From Cucumis sativus (Eukaryota > Streptophyta > Magnoliopsida > Cucurbitales > Cucurbitaceae): 64,000 bases of DNA. The first letter of the stretch is position 1; each line of letters opens with the position of its first letter. Positions 36,055-47,694 of the stretch are shown one piece after another. The DNA lies in NCBI RefSeq assembly GCF_000004075.3, contig NC_026659.2:3472001-3536000 (forward strand), read 5' to 3'. The translations under genes were made by a program, and so were the position numbers. Below the pieces are notes generated by a model, which was not told the origin of the DNA, did no database searches, and saw only the letters and a program-made list of their open reading frames with translations.

Positions 36055-38187
36055 AGTATAATTTTTGAGCTCTTTAAGCCAACGCCACACTAAATTATTG
36101 TCTATAATTAGAGATCTAACACCCAGTGAAGTGTTAGTCATAAAAAAATGTAAACAGTAATAAAATATAGATACCTCATATATATATTAAAAAAAAAGTT
36201 TTGGGACAAACCCTCTTTAATATACTTTTGACAAAAGCCTTATGGACCCTACATTGCTTGCATGTGTTTTTGTATGTTCCAATCCAATAATTTATATAAA
36301 AAATGAAATTTGTGAAACTTTATAAGCCCAACTTTTTGTTTGGGTCCTCTTTTCTTTTTCTATCCCAAAAGATACCCAACAAAGCTAAATAAAAACTCAA
36401 AAAGTAATTGTTTTTTTCACAAAGAAATTTGTGGTTCTAACTACTTTTTTTTGCATTCTGTGAAATTTAAATGAAACGATGCAAATTATCACGAAATTTG
36501 ATGTTGAAATTTCAAATTTGTAATAAATAGGAGAGACTAAAAATTGGGCTCGTAAAGTAGAGGAAATCTTTGCGCTGTTGAGGTGCTAAGTTACGTGCAG
36601 TTCGATGAGAAGAAACTAATTATGAAGTAACAAACATTTCACAAATTAATACACAGAGAATCTATCAAGTCATTAATTGGACCATCATTGATTAAGTTCG
36701 AACAGTTACAAGTGGGTTTTTTTATATGGTTTAGTATCATTATCTGAGATTCTCTTTTCCACCTTCTTTCTCGACACTCTCTCTTGAGTTGGAGATTCAA
36801 AGATTACTCCAATCTCTCGTAGGGGTGAAGAGTTATGATGTCTTTAGTCTCTATCTCGTTGGGGTTTTCCATGTACTCGCTTGCTACTCTTCTAACGTAA
36901 TCCTTTTAGTACTTCTTTCAAGATCAATGCTTCAATTAACTCGCTTGGATTGAAAGAGTCTATTGTACCATGTTCTTGGTTGCGGAAAATACAATATTTG
37001 TCTTTGTTTCTTCAATGTAATCCTAACTCTTAACTTTGTTGGCCATTTTTATCACATCCATGTTTTGAATATCCATAAATCAAAGATTAATTCTCACATG
37101 ATGTTGGAATTTGGCATACCAAGATAAATTTGTAATACTACAAAGGGAAAAATTAAATAATGGCTTTGCAAAAGAAATGAATCTTGCACGTCTGTGAAGT
37201 AGAGTAGTAAGCCACCTACACTGCAGTGCTCAAGTCACAACTCAGTAACAAACAAAGTTTATCGAAAGCTTCAGAAGTAGAAAACTAGGAATAATTTAAA
37301 CGTACCTTTGAGTGTATGTATTGTTTTACTTATATATATATATATATAAATCCTATTTTGTAGGAACGATTTTGAGAATATCAAAACCCTTTTATCACTA
37401 GAGTGGATGATCTCAATCTAAACTGCAAAGAAGTTGGTTTTCTTCCCCAAGTTCCTGATAGGAGAATTAAATTGATAAAGTTTATGTCAATCCTTCTTTC
37501 AAGAGTATGGGCTTAGTACAAATATTCACCCATAGACCAAAACAATTATATATTCTATTCTAAAAATAAGAAATAATTCGTGGAAATGGCAAAAGGAGGG
37601 AACCTGGGTTAATACTTTTTCTTTGGCAAAACCGTGCTGCGAACATGTCATATTTTTATAATACTTCTGTTTTGCCCCTGCTTCTGTTGCAAGTCAAGAA
37701 AATTATGAATTGTAATCATATGAAAAGACACGAATATTTATTCCAAAAACGTTTACATTTTCTATGATGGCAAAACGGAAAAGTGAAATTGAATTAACAC
37801 TATCCTACCATGGCCTACTGGTTGAACATTTCATTTTCTTTTGTTTTCTTTTTTCTTAAAGAATAAACTTTTAATTTATTTTTCTTAGAATAACATTCTT
37901 CTTTTTTAACACATGAAGAATATCTTCTCCCTTAGTTCCAAGGGAGTTGTATGAAGAAATAAAAGCAATTGAACCAATGTTTACACAAACTTCTCTTATG
38001 TCAATTTGTGGTAAACATGGGTCAGAACTAAATTTGTAAAATTAAGGAAACTGAAATTTATAAACCATCTCTAAATTACAAGAACTGAATTTGTTATTCA
38101 AAGTACAAACAATATAAACTAAATTAAAACAAGATTAGAGAGAAATACTTTGAAATCTATATGTTATAATAAAATTTTAAACATCAC

Positions 38188-38208
38188 AAAAAAAAAAAAA
38201 AAAAAAAA
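38188..38208 (+). repeat. Poly-A tract
   Basis: About 21 adenines, then TC, then another 10 adenines. It directly abuts the duplicated segment starting at 38224. Confidence 0.9.
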
Positions 38209-38223
38209 TCAAAAAAAAAATCA

Positions 38224-38368
38224 TTGCACTCAACAACAATGGTAAGAATGTGAGAGAGATATTCAGTATGTACCTTGTTTCATGTCGTCTGGACTCTTTC
38301 TGCTTCCCATTGTAAATAAGCATTTCTGTGCTGGCACAACCTCCTCCTATTGAAATCTCTAATTATAG
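38224..38368 (-). repeat. Duplicate of the PPR gene's 3' flank (copy A)
   Basis: About 145 bases here match 38913-39070, the sequence directly downstream of the PPR stop codon. Shared landmarks are CACTCAA, AGAGAGATATT, TACCTTGTTTCATGTCG, TTTCTGCTT, CATTTCT and CTCCTCCTATTGAAATCTCT. Both copies keep a possible splice donor on the reverse strand (ACAAG/GTA at about 38270 and 38974). It may be a remnant of a tandem duplication of the PPR gene's 3' end. Confidence 0.75.
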
Positions 38369-38912
38369 AGATCCTAAATATGCATTTTGGTGTAGAAGAT
38401 TATTTTTATTCTTTTTTGGAAAAATCAGTCACTTTTAACTTCTAATTAATACATCTTTAAAAAAAATTCACAATCAATGGTGTCCTAAAATATTGGAAAC
38501 GATTACTGATATACAAAAGAAAACGAATAAAAGAAAAATTCATGGCAAGTGGAACCAAGAAGGACGTAAACGTGGGTTGAAATGTTTAATAGTTATTTAT
38601 TAAAAAAACCATAATTAATTATAAAACAAAACAAAAAAACTAATAAGACGCTTACTATAAAACCAAATAGTAAGCAACAAAATGAACTATAAAAGGGAGA
38701 AATTAGGGGGGAGGGAAATTGTTCATATAGCCACTTTATATACATAGTATAGATATATATTACAGAAATATTTTAAAATATTCTTTTTAAAGAAAAAATT
38801 GATCCCTTTTCCGTGCGAGGCTAGACAGTAAGGGAAAACGTTAAATTACAAAGAATATCCCTATGATCAATCACGAAAGGGGGCACGAGAAAAATGACTA
38901 ACCGTAGAAAAG

Positions 38913-39070
38913 TGACACTCAATAATTTTGTTCCCTGTGCTTGTTCCATGTATAAGAGAGATATTTGGTATCTACCTTGTTTCATGTCGCTTGGATTCCT
39001 TCTGCTTTCCATTGGAAATAAACATTTCTTTGTTGCGGCTACCTCCTCCTATTGAAATCTCTATTTATGA
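38913..39070 (-). repeat. PPR gene 3' flank (copy B of the duplicated segment)
   Basis: This is the probable 3' untranslated region of the PPR gene, carrying the segment duplicated about 700 bases away at 38224-38368. The reverse strand shows ATGAAACAAG/GTAGATACC, a plausible donor, so a 3' UTR intron is possible. Confidence 0.65.
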
Positions 39071-40447
39071 TAAATGAATGAAAGGTTTGAGCTTCCTTGC
39101 TTCACTTGTAAATCCAAAAGAACAAAGACCGAAGATAACTGCACATTGTGTGGACCGAAAAACACTGATGCCACTTCTTAAGCAGTCAAGCAATAACTTT
39201 GATGCACAAAGGAATCTCCTTGCCTTGCAAAGATTGTGCATCAGAGAGGTGTAGACATAAGGATCCTTTGTTTCCATTAATTCAAACAGTTGCATTGCTT
39301 GGTCAATTTGTCCAGCCTTACATAACCTATCAATTAGACAACTCGAGGCTACCACGTTTGAATTAGTAAAACCTGTTGGATAGATATAATTCAAATGTCG
39401 TCGAGCCCCCTCAAAATTGCCAACCTTACATAACCCATCAGTGATTATAGCATGTGTGTAATCGTTGCATTGTAATCCCCGTGACTCTATCTTATCCAAC
39501 ATCTTATGTGCAGCCTCCAATTTACCATGTTTACAGTACAAATTAACAACTGTGTTATAAAAAACTAAATTAAATACCACTCCATTCTTTATCATCTCTA
39601 CCATAAAAAATTTTGCCTCTTCAAGCCTACCTAACCGAAGTAAAGCACCAATAGCAGTGTAGTAACCAAAACCATTAAAAGCAAGGCCCTTGTTTTTCAT
39701 TTCAAAGAATATCTCGAATCCATGTTGATACTCTCTAAATTTGAAGCAACATTTCATCAACGCAATGTATGTAGTAGAATCGGGCTCAAAACCTGAATCG
39801 ATGGCCTCATTGAACATACTCATAGCCTCGTTGAACATACTTACAGAGACATTCAACCTAGCCGCCTTGCAAAGTCCAGTAAGAAGAATGTCATATGTAA
39901 CAAATTTAGGAACAAGTCCATGGCTCTGCAAATTTCTAAACAACGTAATAGCATTACTTGTATATCCACAACTGCAAAAGCCGAAAATCATCACATCAAA
40001 CGTAGCAGGATTAGGGGAGTGGTCTTTAAGTATAAAATCCAAAAAAATGCTATTAGCTTCATCTGGCTTTCCTACTTTAAGGAAACAGTGGGTCAAAGTG
40101 GTGTAACTCCATACATCAGGAGTGATACCTAATTGAAGCATTTCATGAAACAGATTAAGGCATTGTTCTAATGAAGAATTTCTGGATGCAGCAGCCATCA
40201 AAGAAGTATAAATAAACACATTTGGAGTAATGCCAGCGTCCCTCATTTTATGAAAGACAGAATAAGCAGCATCCATGTCGCTAAATTGGCAATACCCATT
40301 AATCAAAATATTGTAAGTTAGTATGTCGGGAACAACTCCTAAACGAATGGCATCTTTAATAGCAATTTCAGCTTTCTGAAATTGGTGAGATTTACAAAAT
40401 GAGGCGACACAAATAGTCAACAACTTGGTAGAATATTTGGAAACCAT
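39065..40447 (-). CDS. Pentatricopeptide repeat protein, P class (At4g17915-like)
   Basis: A single-exon frame of 460 aa composed almost entirely of about 12 tandem 35-residue PPR motifs, recognisable by recurring phrases such as PDILTYNILINGYC, NVFIYTSLM, PDVWSYTTL, VTYDILLTGLCKAARL, NLVFYNTVVNLYCKHG and YVYTSLMHNLCKARRF. There is no E, DYW or SMR tail, so it is a P-class protein. Family members bind organellar RNA, one base per repeat, in RNA stabilisation, splicing or translation. The ATG at 40447 is chosen because the start MVSKYSTKLL matches the recalled At4g17915 start. The frame stays open upstream for about 60 more codons with no ATG. A short internal duplication, SMFNEA twice, lies near residues 200-215. 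No obvious N-terminal targeting peptide follows this ATG. Confidence 0.92.
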   Translation of the reverse strand: MVSKYSTKLLTICVASFCKSHQFQKAEIAIKDAIRLGVVPDILTYNILINGYCQFSDMDAAYSVFHKMRDAGITPNVFIYTSLMAAASRNSSLEQCLNLFHEMLQLGITPDVWSYTTLTHCFLKVGKPDEANSIFLDFILKDHSPNPATFDVMIFGFCSCGYTSNAITLFRNLQSHGLVPKFVTYDILLTGLCKAARLNVSVSMFNEAMSMFNEAIDSGFEPDSTTYIALMKCCFKFREYQHGFEIFFEMKNKGLAFNGFGYYTAIGALLRLGRLEEAKFFMVEMIKNGVVFNLVFYNTVVNLYCKHGKLEAAHKMLDKIESRGLQCNDYTHAIITDGLCKVGNFEGARRHLNYIYPTGFTNSNVVASSCLIDRLCKAGQIDQAMQLFELMETKDPYVYTSLMHNLCKARRFLCASKLLLDCLRSGISVFRSTQCAVIFGLCSFGFTSEARKLKPFIHLS

Positions 40448-42746
40448 ACTTCGAACTAACCTTTGAGAAGAATGAAACTGAGATGGAGGCGGAGGCGGCG
40501 ACGGCGACGGGAGAAAGATGGTGAAGTGCGAGGGCGGAAGGAAGGAAGTGAGATTAGGTTTTATAAAATTTGGACACTTATGGAACAGAGGGTTTAACTC
40601 AAAACCTTTTTTCCAATTTTCATTTTCAAAACATAAACAATTAACTAACTTATTTCTTTATTTCTTTTTACTTTTTTTTTTAATATATATATACCTATTA
40701 AATTTATCTTCTCCTATTCAAATTTAGGAAAATAATTTTTAGACCATAATTTTCAAAAATAGCAAATTTTATAAAATATTTACGAACTATAGCAAATTAT
40801 ATCACTCATAGTTATTGATATTTTATGGCGATAGAAGTCTATCATTGATACAATCTAAAATTTTGTTAATAGCTCTTAAATATTTTAATTTATTTTGCTA
40901 ATTTTAAAAATATCTGGTTAACTTTATCCGTTTAACAAAATTAAAAAAAAATGTCATGAACACACTTTTTTCTTTCTTTAACGTTCGAGGTTTGTTGTTT
41001 TTCCATCTTTTTCTTTTCTATAGTCTTTCTTATTTTCTTCTTATATATTTTTAATCTAAACAATGGTGTAACAAATAATGAAAAAGACATTGTACTAAAG
41101 AATTTAAAAAAATATATCATAAGCGATGTATAGTCAAATCTAAACGATTGTGTATTAAAGAATTTTGAAAAAAAATCATGCATAGTCAAATCTAAATGAT
41201 CTTAGTACACAAATATATTACGCATGCAAGTGACCATTTTTCGTTTTTAAAATTGTTTAGAAATATTTTGTCGGTTTGTTATATTTTATAAAAACTTATT
41301 TTTAAAATTTAAATATTATTAATAATATATTTTTTTAAAAAAAGAGAATAAAAAATACTTCTAATTTTGAATCTATTTTTAAAAATCAAGAGATTGAAAA
41401 TATACATTTTAAAAAATTAGGAGCATAATGCATCTATTCTTTTTAAATGAAACCAAGAATTAACCATTAAAAAGGAGGTATAATTTCAATAATAGTTAAT
41501 AGGTCATGAGTTTAAATCATAATAACCACCTACTTATGAGTTAATTCTCAAACATTGTTCCATGAAATTAGTCTATGTAAGATGGTTCGAACTCTCGATA
41601 TAAAATAACTTACCCTTAAATCTAAAAAATGCGTCAAAAAAGAAAACATATAGGAGTTCTTGTATAAATACCATCATAAAAATGGAACAGAAAATAATTG
41701 TTAAACCAAAACTTGTCAATTTAGGTCCATTTTGATCCTAAGTTTAATTTCATCCATTTGCATTTCAAACTTAGATGGTTGTTGAAATTTTCAAAGAAGT
41801 ATTCTCGTGTCACATTGAGATATGTTTTTCTAAGATTTTTGCGGGTTAGGTTAGTAATCTAAGTTAACCCTTTAATAATTTAGACCAATTGTTGAATGGT
41901 GCATAAATTAAAGTTACTGAAATTAGTGTGTTCATGGTAAATAAAAGATGAATGGATGGTAGAGATAGATTTGAGGAAGGTGGAATCGAAACCATAATCA
42001 TAATTTTTTATTTGGAGGTAGATTATTCTATTTTATAGTAAATACTACAAAATAATATTATTTACTGCAACAAATATAGTCTTAGTATAATTCTTGCCCC
42101 AAACGTTCACCAAACATTTCTACAATCTCTAAAGTTAACTATAGTTTTAACACTACATCAAAACCTCCATTTGCTAATATTTACAATTTGCTACGTCTAC
42201 CATTTTTCTTTTATTATTTGTTACAGTATTTACCGCCTCTTACCTTAAACATCCCCTAAGTATTACTTAGGTGAAATTTTAGATGATAAACGTTGATTTT
42301 TAACTTTTTTTTCTTTTTTTTTTTAAGAAATATGTACCAAGGAAATATACGTTACAAGCAACACTTAGGGTTACAAACTAAGGAAAGACGGGTAATTTAT
42401 AATGGTACAAAAGAAGAGGGGAAAGAGAAGATTAAACATGAACATCTTTTTCTTAATTCACTTACAACCCTACAATTTATAACCATTTCAGAAAGTGAAG
42501 ATACAAAACAAGTTATCAAACTACTCTTTAAAATATGGAAAACCAAACACAGCATAAATCCAAACTCACTTTAGTATGATGATTTAAGAATCCAAATTCT
42601 AGCAAGTCAATTAAGCAAGGCAGTAGAAACTACAAAGGAAAACTAAGTGCCTAAAATTTAATCTGACTGATGCGGATCGCAAAAATTGCATATACAGCAG
42701 GGGTTTAGTTTTACAACAGAACAGTCTGATTCTTAAGGTACAAGCT
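40448..42746. other. Spacer upstream of the PPR gene and downstream of pICln
   Basis: The first about 110 bases are a GC-rich leader of the PPR gene (GGCGGAGGCGGCG). The rest is AT-rich. It carries a member of the dispersed TCTATC/GATAGA-core repeat at 40752-40915. From about 42330 to 42746 base composition rises, and this is probably the 3' untranslated region of the pICln gene. No other gene was seen. Confidence 0.6.
40752..40915. repeat. Dispersed repeat family with TCTATC/GATAGA core
   Basis: An AT-rich segment of about 150 bases with phrases TAGCAAATTTTATAAAATATTTA, GCGATAGAAGTCTATC, and TTTTAATTTATTTTGCTAATTTTAAAAAT. Similar segments lie at about 4318-4445, 13648-13795, 27000-27060 and 29815-29985. 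The core is a near-palindrome (GATAGA..TCTATC). It is probably an old short element that is frequent in this genome. Confidence 0.6.
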
Positions 42747-45700
42747 CTAACAATGCTTACCATTGTTTTCAGGTTCCATCTCATCTGCGTCCTCAAAACG
42801 TCGATCATTGATTTGAAGCTAAACATTACGCAACAAAAGCACTCAGAAAACCAATAGAAAGAAAAAAGGCCAAAAACAAAAATAAAAAATATGTTCATTG
42901 AGTTTGCTAATGAAGACTTTAGTAGATGGGATATGCGTTTATGAACATACCTGAAGCACTGTGCGAGCTAGTTGATCATGATCTCCATTTGAGTGGCCGA
43001 TCGAACTTGGTGGAATAGAGGAGAATTGTTCTTCGTCATCTCCTGCTACTGAAAGTCCTAAATATTACAGAAGATGAATTTTATATCATCTGTAACAAGT
43101 GGTTCTTCAGAAGAATCACACAATCTAATTGATTACATACCTGGCATCTGTTCCAACTGATCGGCACCAAAAAACCAGTTGTGCTCTTCTTCTTCTTCAT
43201 CTGAAGGAAGCAGGTAGTTCATACCAAAAAAACCAACTAGTTGTATGAAAATAGAAACCGAGGTCAATTATGAAAGTGAACTAACCTCCAGTTGGTTCAG
43301 GATTAAGCTCAGCACACTGACAGAATATCTCGAACAGAGTTTCTACTATAGCAAAAAAATAATAATAAAAAAGTAAAGATTATTCTACACTCCAATAACA
43401 TTTCACAATCAATCAAAAAAGAGGAGAGACATACATTCGTTAGGATTCGAAGGTACAAGCCTCATCTCTCTAACTGCAGCTAAGTCAAAATTCTCAGACT
43501 CTTCACCATGACATTCTGAATCTGAATTCTCTAACTCTTCATCATCCCCGGTATCAATCTTCAAACACAATCAGCAAAGGAAATGCAGGCGAAATAAAAG
43601 CTTTTGGCAAATGTTATTAAAAAAATATAAAGGACCAGAAAAAAACAGTGCCTACAAGCAGATAGTTGAGCAAGAATTTTATGCAAGCTTTAATTACACT
43701 GCTAGATAGGAAACAACTATTTTTTATCAAATGTTTCTCATGGATTTCTCAAAAAGTTGGAATGTATACAAGCAAGTATGATAAACATGCATCATAAGAA
43801 GCATGGGCACGTACATGGGGCATAGATTTAACATGTTATGAACATGGTGACATGTTCATTTCTGAAAAAGTAGGTCATAGACGGGTTTTAGGGCATGTGA
43901 TCTTTAGTTATCTTTTAAAAATATATGTGTATAATAGTCCTTCAAAGTATACAAACATGGAAATTTAACGTCCAAAATTTTTAAAAGAAAAATCTATGTA
44001 GAAACGTTTCCTAGTCCCACCTTGCCACCTTGAATGAGATTAATCTAGTTAAGTTTGTGGAAGTGCCCAAAGTTGTGGCCAGAGTTCTTCGGGATAATGA
44101 TGATGTAATGCCTCTAAAGTTATCTAAAACTCTTTCTCCCTTCGGTTTCAACAACATCGACCATAAGATAGATCTTGAACTTGGGGTCGAGCCCCCATCC
44201 AAAGTACAATATCTTGTGTCTCCATGGGAGTTGGTTGAACTTCGACAGCATTTGGACAGATGTTGGATTGACCAAGGCGTCCAAAGCTCCACAAGGCCCC
44301 AATTCTATCTCATAGGACATGGGGTGGATCTATGTGAATGTGCGTAGATTACACGCCTTAAAAAAAGTGATTGTCAAGAACAAGAGCCTGATCCCAAATG
44401 AGATTGATTTGTTTGATATATTGACGCTAGTTGCTTGCATGTGAGATCATAGACGGGGACGGGGGTAGAGTACATGTGCAACCAGATATGATGCCTATAA
44501 ATTCCTTGTAATGTTGTTCAGGCTGGTCTATACCAAGGAAAGGTGGCTCCTAGTTCCTATTCAGGGAGGCTAAGAAAGGAACTATTGTGACTGCATGACC
44601 TCGGATGTGTCCGACACTTGAGGGTGGAATGGATGAATGCTTTGCCATCGTGTTCTACCTCGTTTAGTTTACACAAGAGAGAGTGAGTTTGCGAAGAATG
44701 GGATGCTTTCACAAGTTAGTGTTCTCCCACACTTATAGTTACAAACTATAAACAAAGTTTCCAGTCTCCACTTTTCAAGGGAGACCAAGTCCCACACTCC
44801 TATAATTAATAAGCCGACCTTGCTAAACTATGGTACCAAGTTATGACTAGCTAATTATAGAAGGTTATCTAAGTCTCCTTCTACCATACAGAAGATATTT
44901 TGACTTGGAGCCTTGCTTCCTAATCTAAGTATATACACCTCTCCTGAATGTCCAAGCCCAAACAAATAGATATTGCTTGCTTTCATGCTCCTCACCCACC
45001 TATCCAATTGTGACCACCTTTTGGCCCCTACTAACAAACTTTTTAGTTGATTACTAAACTGCCTGTAACATTTTCCTGAAGCCCGATGGGCTCAGATTAA
45101 CCAACCATTAAAACACACCTTGTCCTCAAAGTGTGAAGGATCCAATAGTTTCTCCAAAGAAAAATCAGGTACACTAATGAAAAAATAGATATTTCTTTTT
45201 TTCATCTATCCAATTCCAACTTGAATCCCAACAGCACACTAAACATACTGTTCTACCCATGAATCACAAAGGCAAACTAACCCCAAGTCCCAAACTTATT
45301 CCTCCAAGAAAACTGCCACAATCCCACCTCATTGGTTTCCATTAATACAGCAAAATGAAGAAACCCCTATCTGCCTCAACAACTGGATTGTAAAAGCTGA
45401 TTATACTGATTCAAATTCGAGTTTGGATCTTGCATCTTCATGGTCACATCACCCTCGTGAAACTTATCTCCTTGATATCTACAACTGTTCCTCATCAACC
45501 CTACCTCTACTATGTCTGGAACTTTTTTATGGATAAGACAGCAAGTAATTTGAATTCACATCTCTCAATCCTTACTCTTTTTTGCTAATGAATCTGTTTA
45601 ACGATACAACATTAATGAGAATAATGTAAAACTGCACAAGTAAATACCTGAACATACAAACAAGGAGATGTATAGGCCTCTGGGTCTGTTGAAACTGCAT

Positions 45701-47113
45701 GCAATGACATGGACAGAAAATCAACTGCATAACCTTTTGCCATGATCACATCACTCAACCAAACCACTTGCCTACAAACATGATCAGGTTCTCAATGAGT
45801 CAGCAAGTTGGTCAATTAGTTTTTTTTTTCTTTTTTTGTAGGACGTGTTCAATTAAAAAATAGACAATTAATACATATATATAGTTAGAAACTGAGCTTT
45901 CATACTGACGAAAATGAAGTACGTCCAAGAACATACAAAAAACAACCCAAACAAAGAATCTCAAAACTAGCGTTAATATGGGACTCTAACCCAAAAAGAA
46001 TTAGACCAAACTCAAACAATCCCAGAAAGCGAATCCCAAAACTAACATCAAGAAGGGCTTACAACCATAAAAGAATTAGACAACGCGGAGCTGATGGTTA
46101 CAAAAGCTAACGAAGGAAGGGAAACACAAAAGATACATTAAACCTAATAACCTCCCACACCTACAATTAAGTATTATGACAAAAAATCCATTTAATTGGC
46201 ATTAACTTAAAAAAGGTATATCGTGACTACAAAAGAGCTTAAAGAGAACTTAGAAGTCCCGGCACACTCTACATTTGCAGATGTCCTTTCTATCCTAATT
46301 TCCCAATTGCAAGCCTACACAGTAACCACCTGCAAACTCTAACATTAAATCTAAAGAGATAACCAACAAATCATTGAAAAAGAAGACACTATCATGTCGA
46401 CTGTTCAGGAAAAGGCACATGTAGAAAATGAAGACCTCTCACCGAGAATGGAAACACATCAAACAAGATAGATAAGAAATCGTACTTTTTTGAGCCTTAA
46501 AAAACAATGACATCAAAGGAATGTACCTCTTTCCCCCCTGTTTCGACTGCAATCAACACTTCCCACGGCATTTTCCCTTCTAGGAATTTTTCAGTGTTCA
46601 TTCTTAATTTCCCCCTTTGTCTTAATCTCCTTTAGCTCAAGAGTACTCCCAATCCTCTTAACTCAACCCACAACCATTTTCTTTCTCATACTCGCACCAA
46701 ATTCCCACAATCGATCATTTCATTACCAAATTCAGCACACTATTCATCCAAAGATTCAGAAACGGCCTTCGTTTATAAAAGAAGAGCACAACACACCCTC
46801 TCCACTCGCTTAACAAAATATCAACTTCTTTTTTATTTAAAAAAAAAAACAATAAAATAGAAGCTCCCCACACAAAAGGGGTCCTAATTCTCGAAATTTT
46901 CTTACACTAAAACAGAGAGTATGGAACGAAATGAAGCGGAAGATACCTGGAGGAGATGTAGAGAGTGCCGGGGAACTCGGGAGGCCGATTATCGAATACG
47001 ATGCCGACAGCCGGCAATACGTGCATGAGAACCTCGCCTTGATCAACGTCGAAAGAAGGCGATCCCAAGCCATTGCCAGTTCTCTGGGTGTAAGGCCTTA
47101 GTCCCATTGTCAT
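42747..47113 (-). CDS. ICLN: pICln, chloride conductance regulator / methylosome subunit
   Basis: Seven coding exons on the reverse strand: 47113-46947, 45771-45648, 43558-43435, 43345-43286, 43200-43141, 43057-42951 and 42818-42747. They total 714 nt (237 aa), with all phases consistent. The N-terminal PH-like Voldacs domain (about 1-145) shows RTGNG, PGTLYISSR, VVWLSDVIMAKGYAVDFLS and LHAVSTDPEAY. Acidic runs follow (DTGDDEELENSDSE, DEEEEEHNW), then ALN-type ELNPEP, and a conserved C-terminal LQINDRRFEDADEME. In animals pICln holds Sm proteins for PRMT5 symmetric dimethylation before snRNP assembly, and the plant orthologue (AT5G62290) is expected to do the same in the cytosol and nucleus. 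Either of two nearby ATGs (MTMG) could start it; the first fits homologues. Intron 2 (about 2.1 kb) contains a retroelement relic. Confidence 0.93.
44030..44440 (+). mobile_element. Degenerate Ty3/gypsy pol fragment in pICln intron 2
   Basis: The + strand encodes relics of the region just before gypsy reverse transcriptase: DVMPLKLSKTL, NIDHKIDLELG, ELVELRQHLD. They are followed with frame breaks by CVDY and KVIVKNK..DLFD, corresponding to the usual CVDYRALNK..KNRYPLPRIDDLFD. Several stops and shifts show it is dead. It lies opposite to the transcription of the host gene and is confined to the intron. LTRs were not found, and the outer limits are uncertain (foreign-looking sequence may extend to about 45050). 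Confidence 0.75.
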
Positions 47114-47120
47114 TCTGTCT

Positions 47121-47175
47121 AAAACCCTAATTCCTTAATTCTTCTTCTTCACTACCTCTGTGTTTAAAACCCTAA
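47121..47175. promoter_or_regulatory. Paired telo-box motifs in the pICln leader/promoter
   Basis: AAAACCCTAA occurs at 47121-47130 and again at 47166-47175, 8 and 53 bases upstream of the pICln ATG. Telo boxes are enriched in plant genes of translation and growth, where they bind Myb/telobox factors. The function here is inferred from the motif alone. Confidence 0.5.
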
Positions 47176-47668
47176 CACTCTTTCTTTCAATGTCCCTTTG
47201 GATTATCCAACCTTTTCTCTTTTTCACTCAATTAAAAGGAAATGGTTAGAACTTAGATCATCTTTACATTCCTTATTCAAATTTGTGTAATCATATAGTA
47301 ATTATATACTCCTAACCCAACCAATCCAAATTATCTATCAACCATATAACAACATTTTAAAATAAATTACAAAATAACAAAACTATTAACTTCTATCATA
47401 TAAATATTAAATAATACTATTAAACTTAAAATAAGATAAAAAAATGCTTTTTGGAGGACAAAAATCATTAATACGTCGTTTAAAAGTTTTTGCGATTTCA
47501 AGTTTTAGATCATTAGCATATGGAAGAAAAACTGTTAAGATTATATGACTTAAACATCTAGGAAGGAATATACACACCAATGCAAATATATTTATATATA
47601 TAAATAAATAAATACAACAAAAAAAAAAAATATAAGAATGATCGTTTGATTTTTTTCTCACATGTTAG

Positions 47669-47694
47669 TTTTTTTTTTTTTTTTTTTTTTTTTT
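47669..47694 (+). repeat. Poly-T tract (about 26)
   Basis: An uninterrupted T homopolymer in the middle of the pICln-RPS20 spacer. Confidence 0.95.

Larger units (their letters stand above)
26351..38900. other. 12.5 kb spacer, no protein-coding gene recognised
   Basis: The first 200-300 bases are promoter and CT-rich leader of the receptor gene (CCAAT-type motif on the reverse strand near 26550). The rest is AT-rich. It holds a perfect 33-base tandem duplication (29595-29660), members of the dispersed TCTATC/GATAGA-core repeat (near 27000-27060 and 29815-29985), a GC-richer island at about 30960-31330, (TA)n runs near 31151 and 37326, a three-copy repeat at 35817-36054, poly-A at 38188-38208 and a duplicated segment at 38224-38368. 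All open frames here are short and low-complexity. Confidence 0.65.

Noticed and set aside
36500-37000. Less AT-rich stretch between the tandem repeat and the PPR gene
   Set aside because: Looked for exons or TE motifs. Stops in all frames and no recognisable protein words.
39741-40132. 70- and 121-codon frames on + strand
   Set aside because: They are antisense shadows of the PPR gene with no independent signals.
41458-41640. Possible second SINE-like segment (GGTTCGAACTC at about 41584)
   Set aside because: A B-box-like word is present, but no convincing A-box at the right distance and no poly-A tail.
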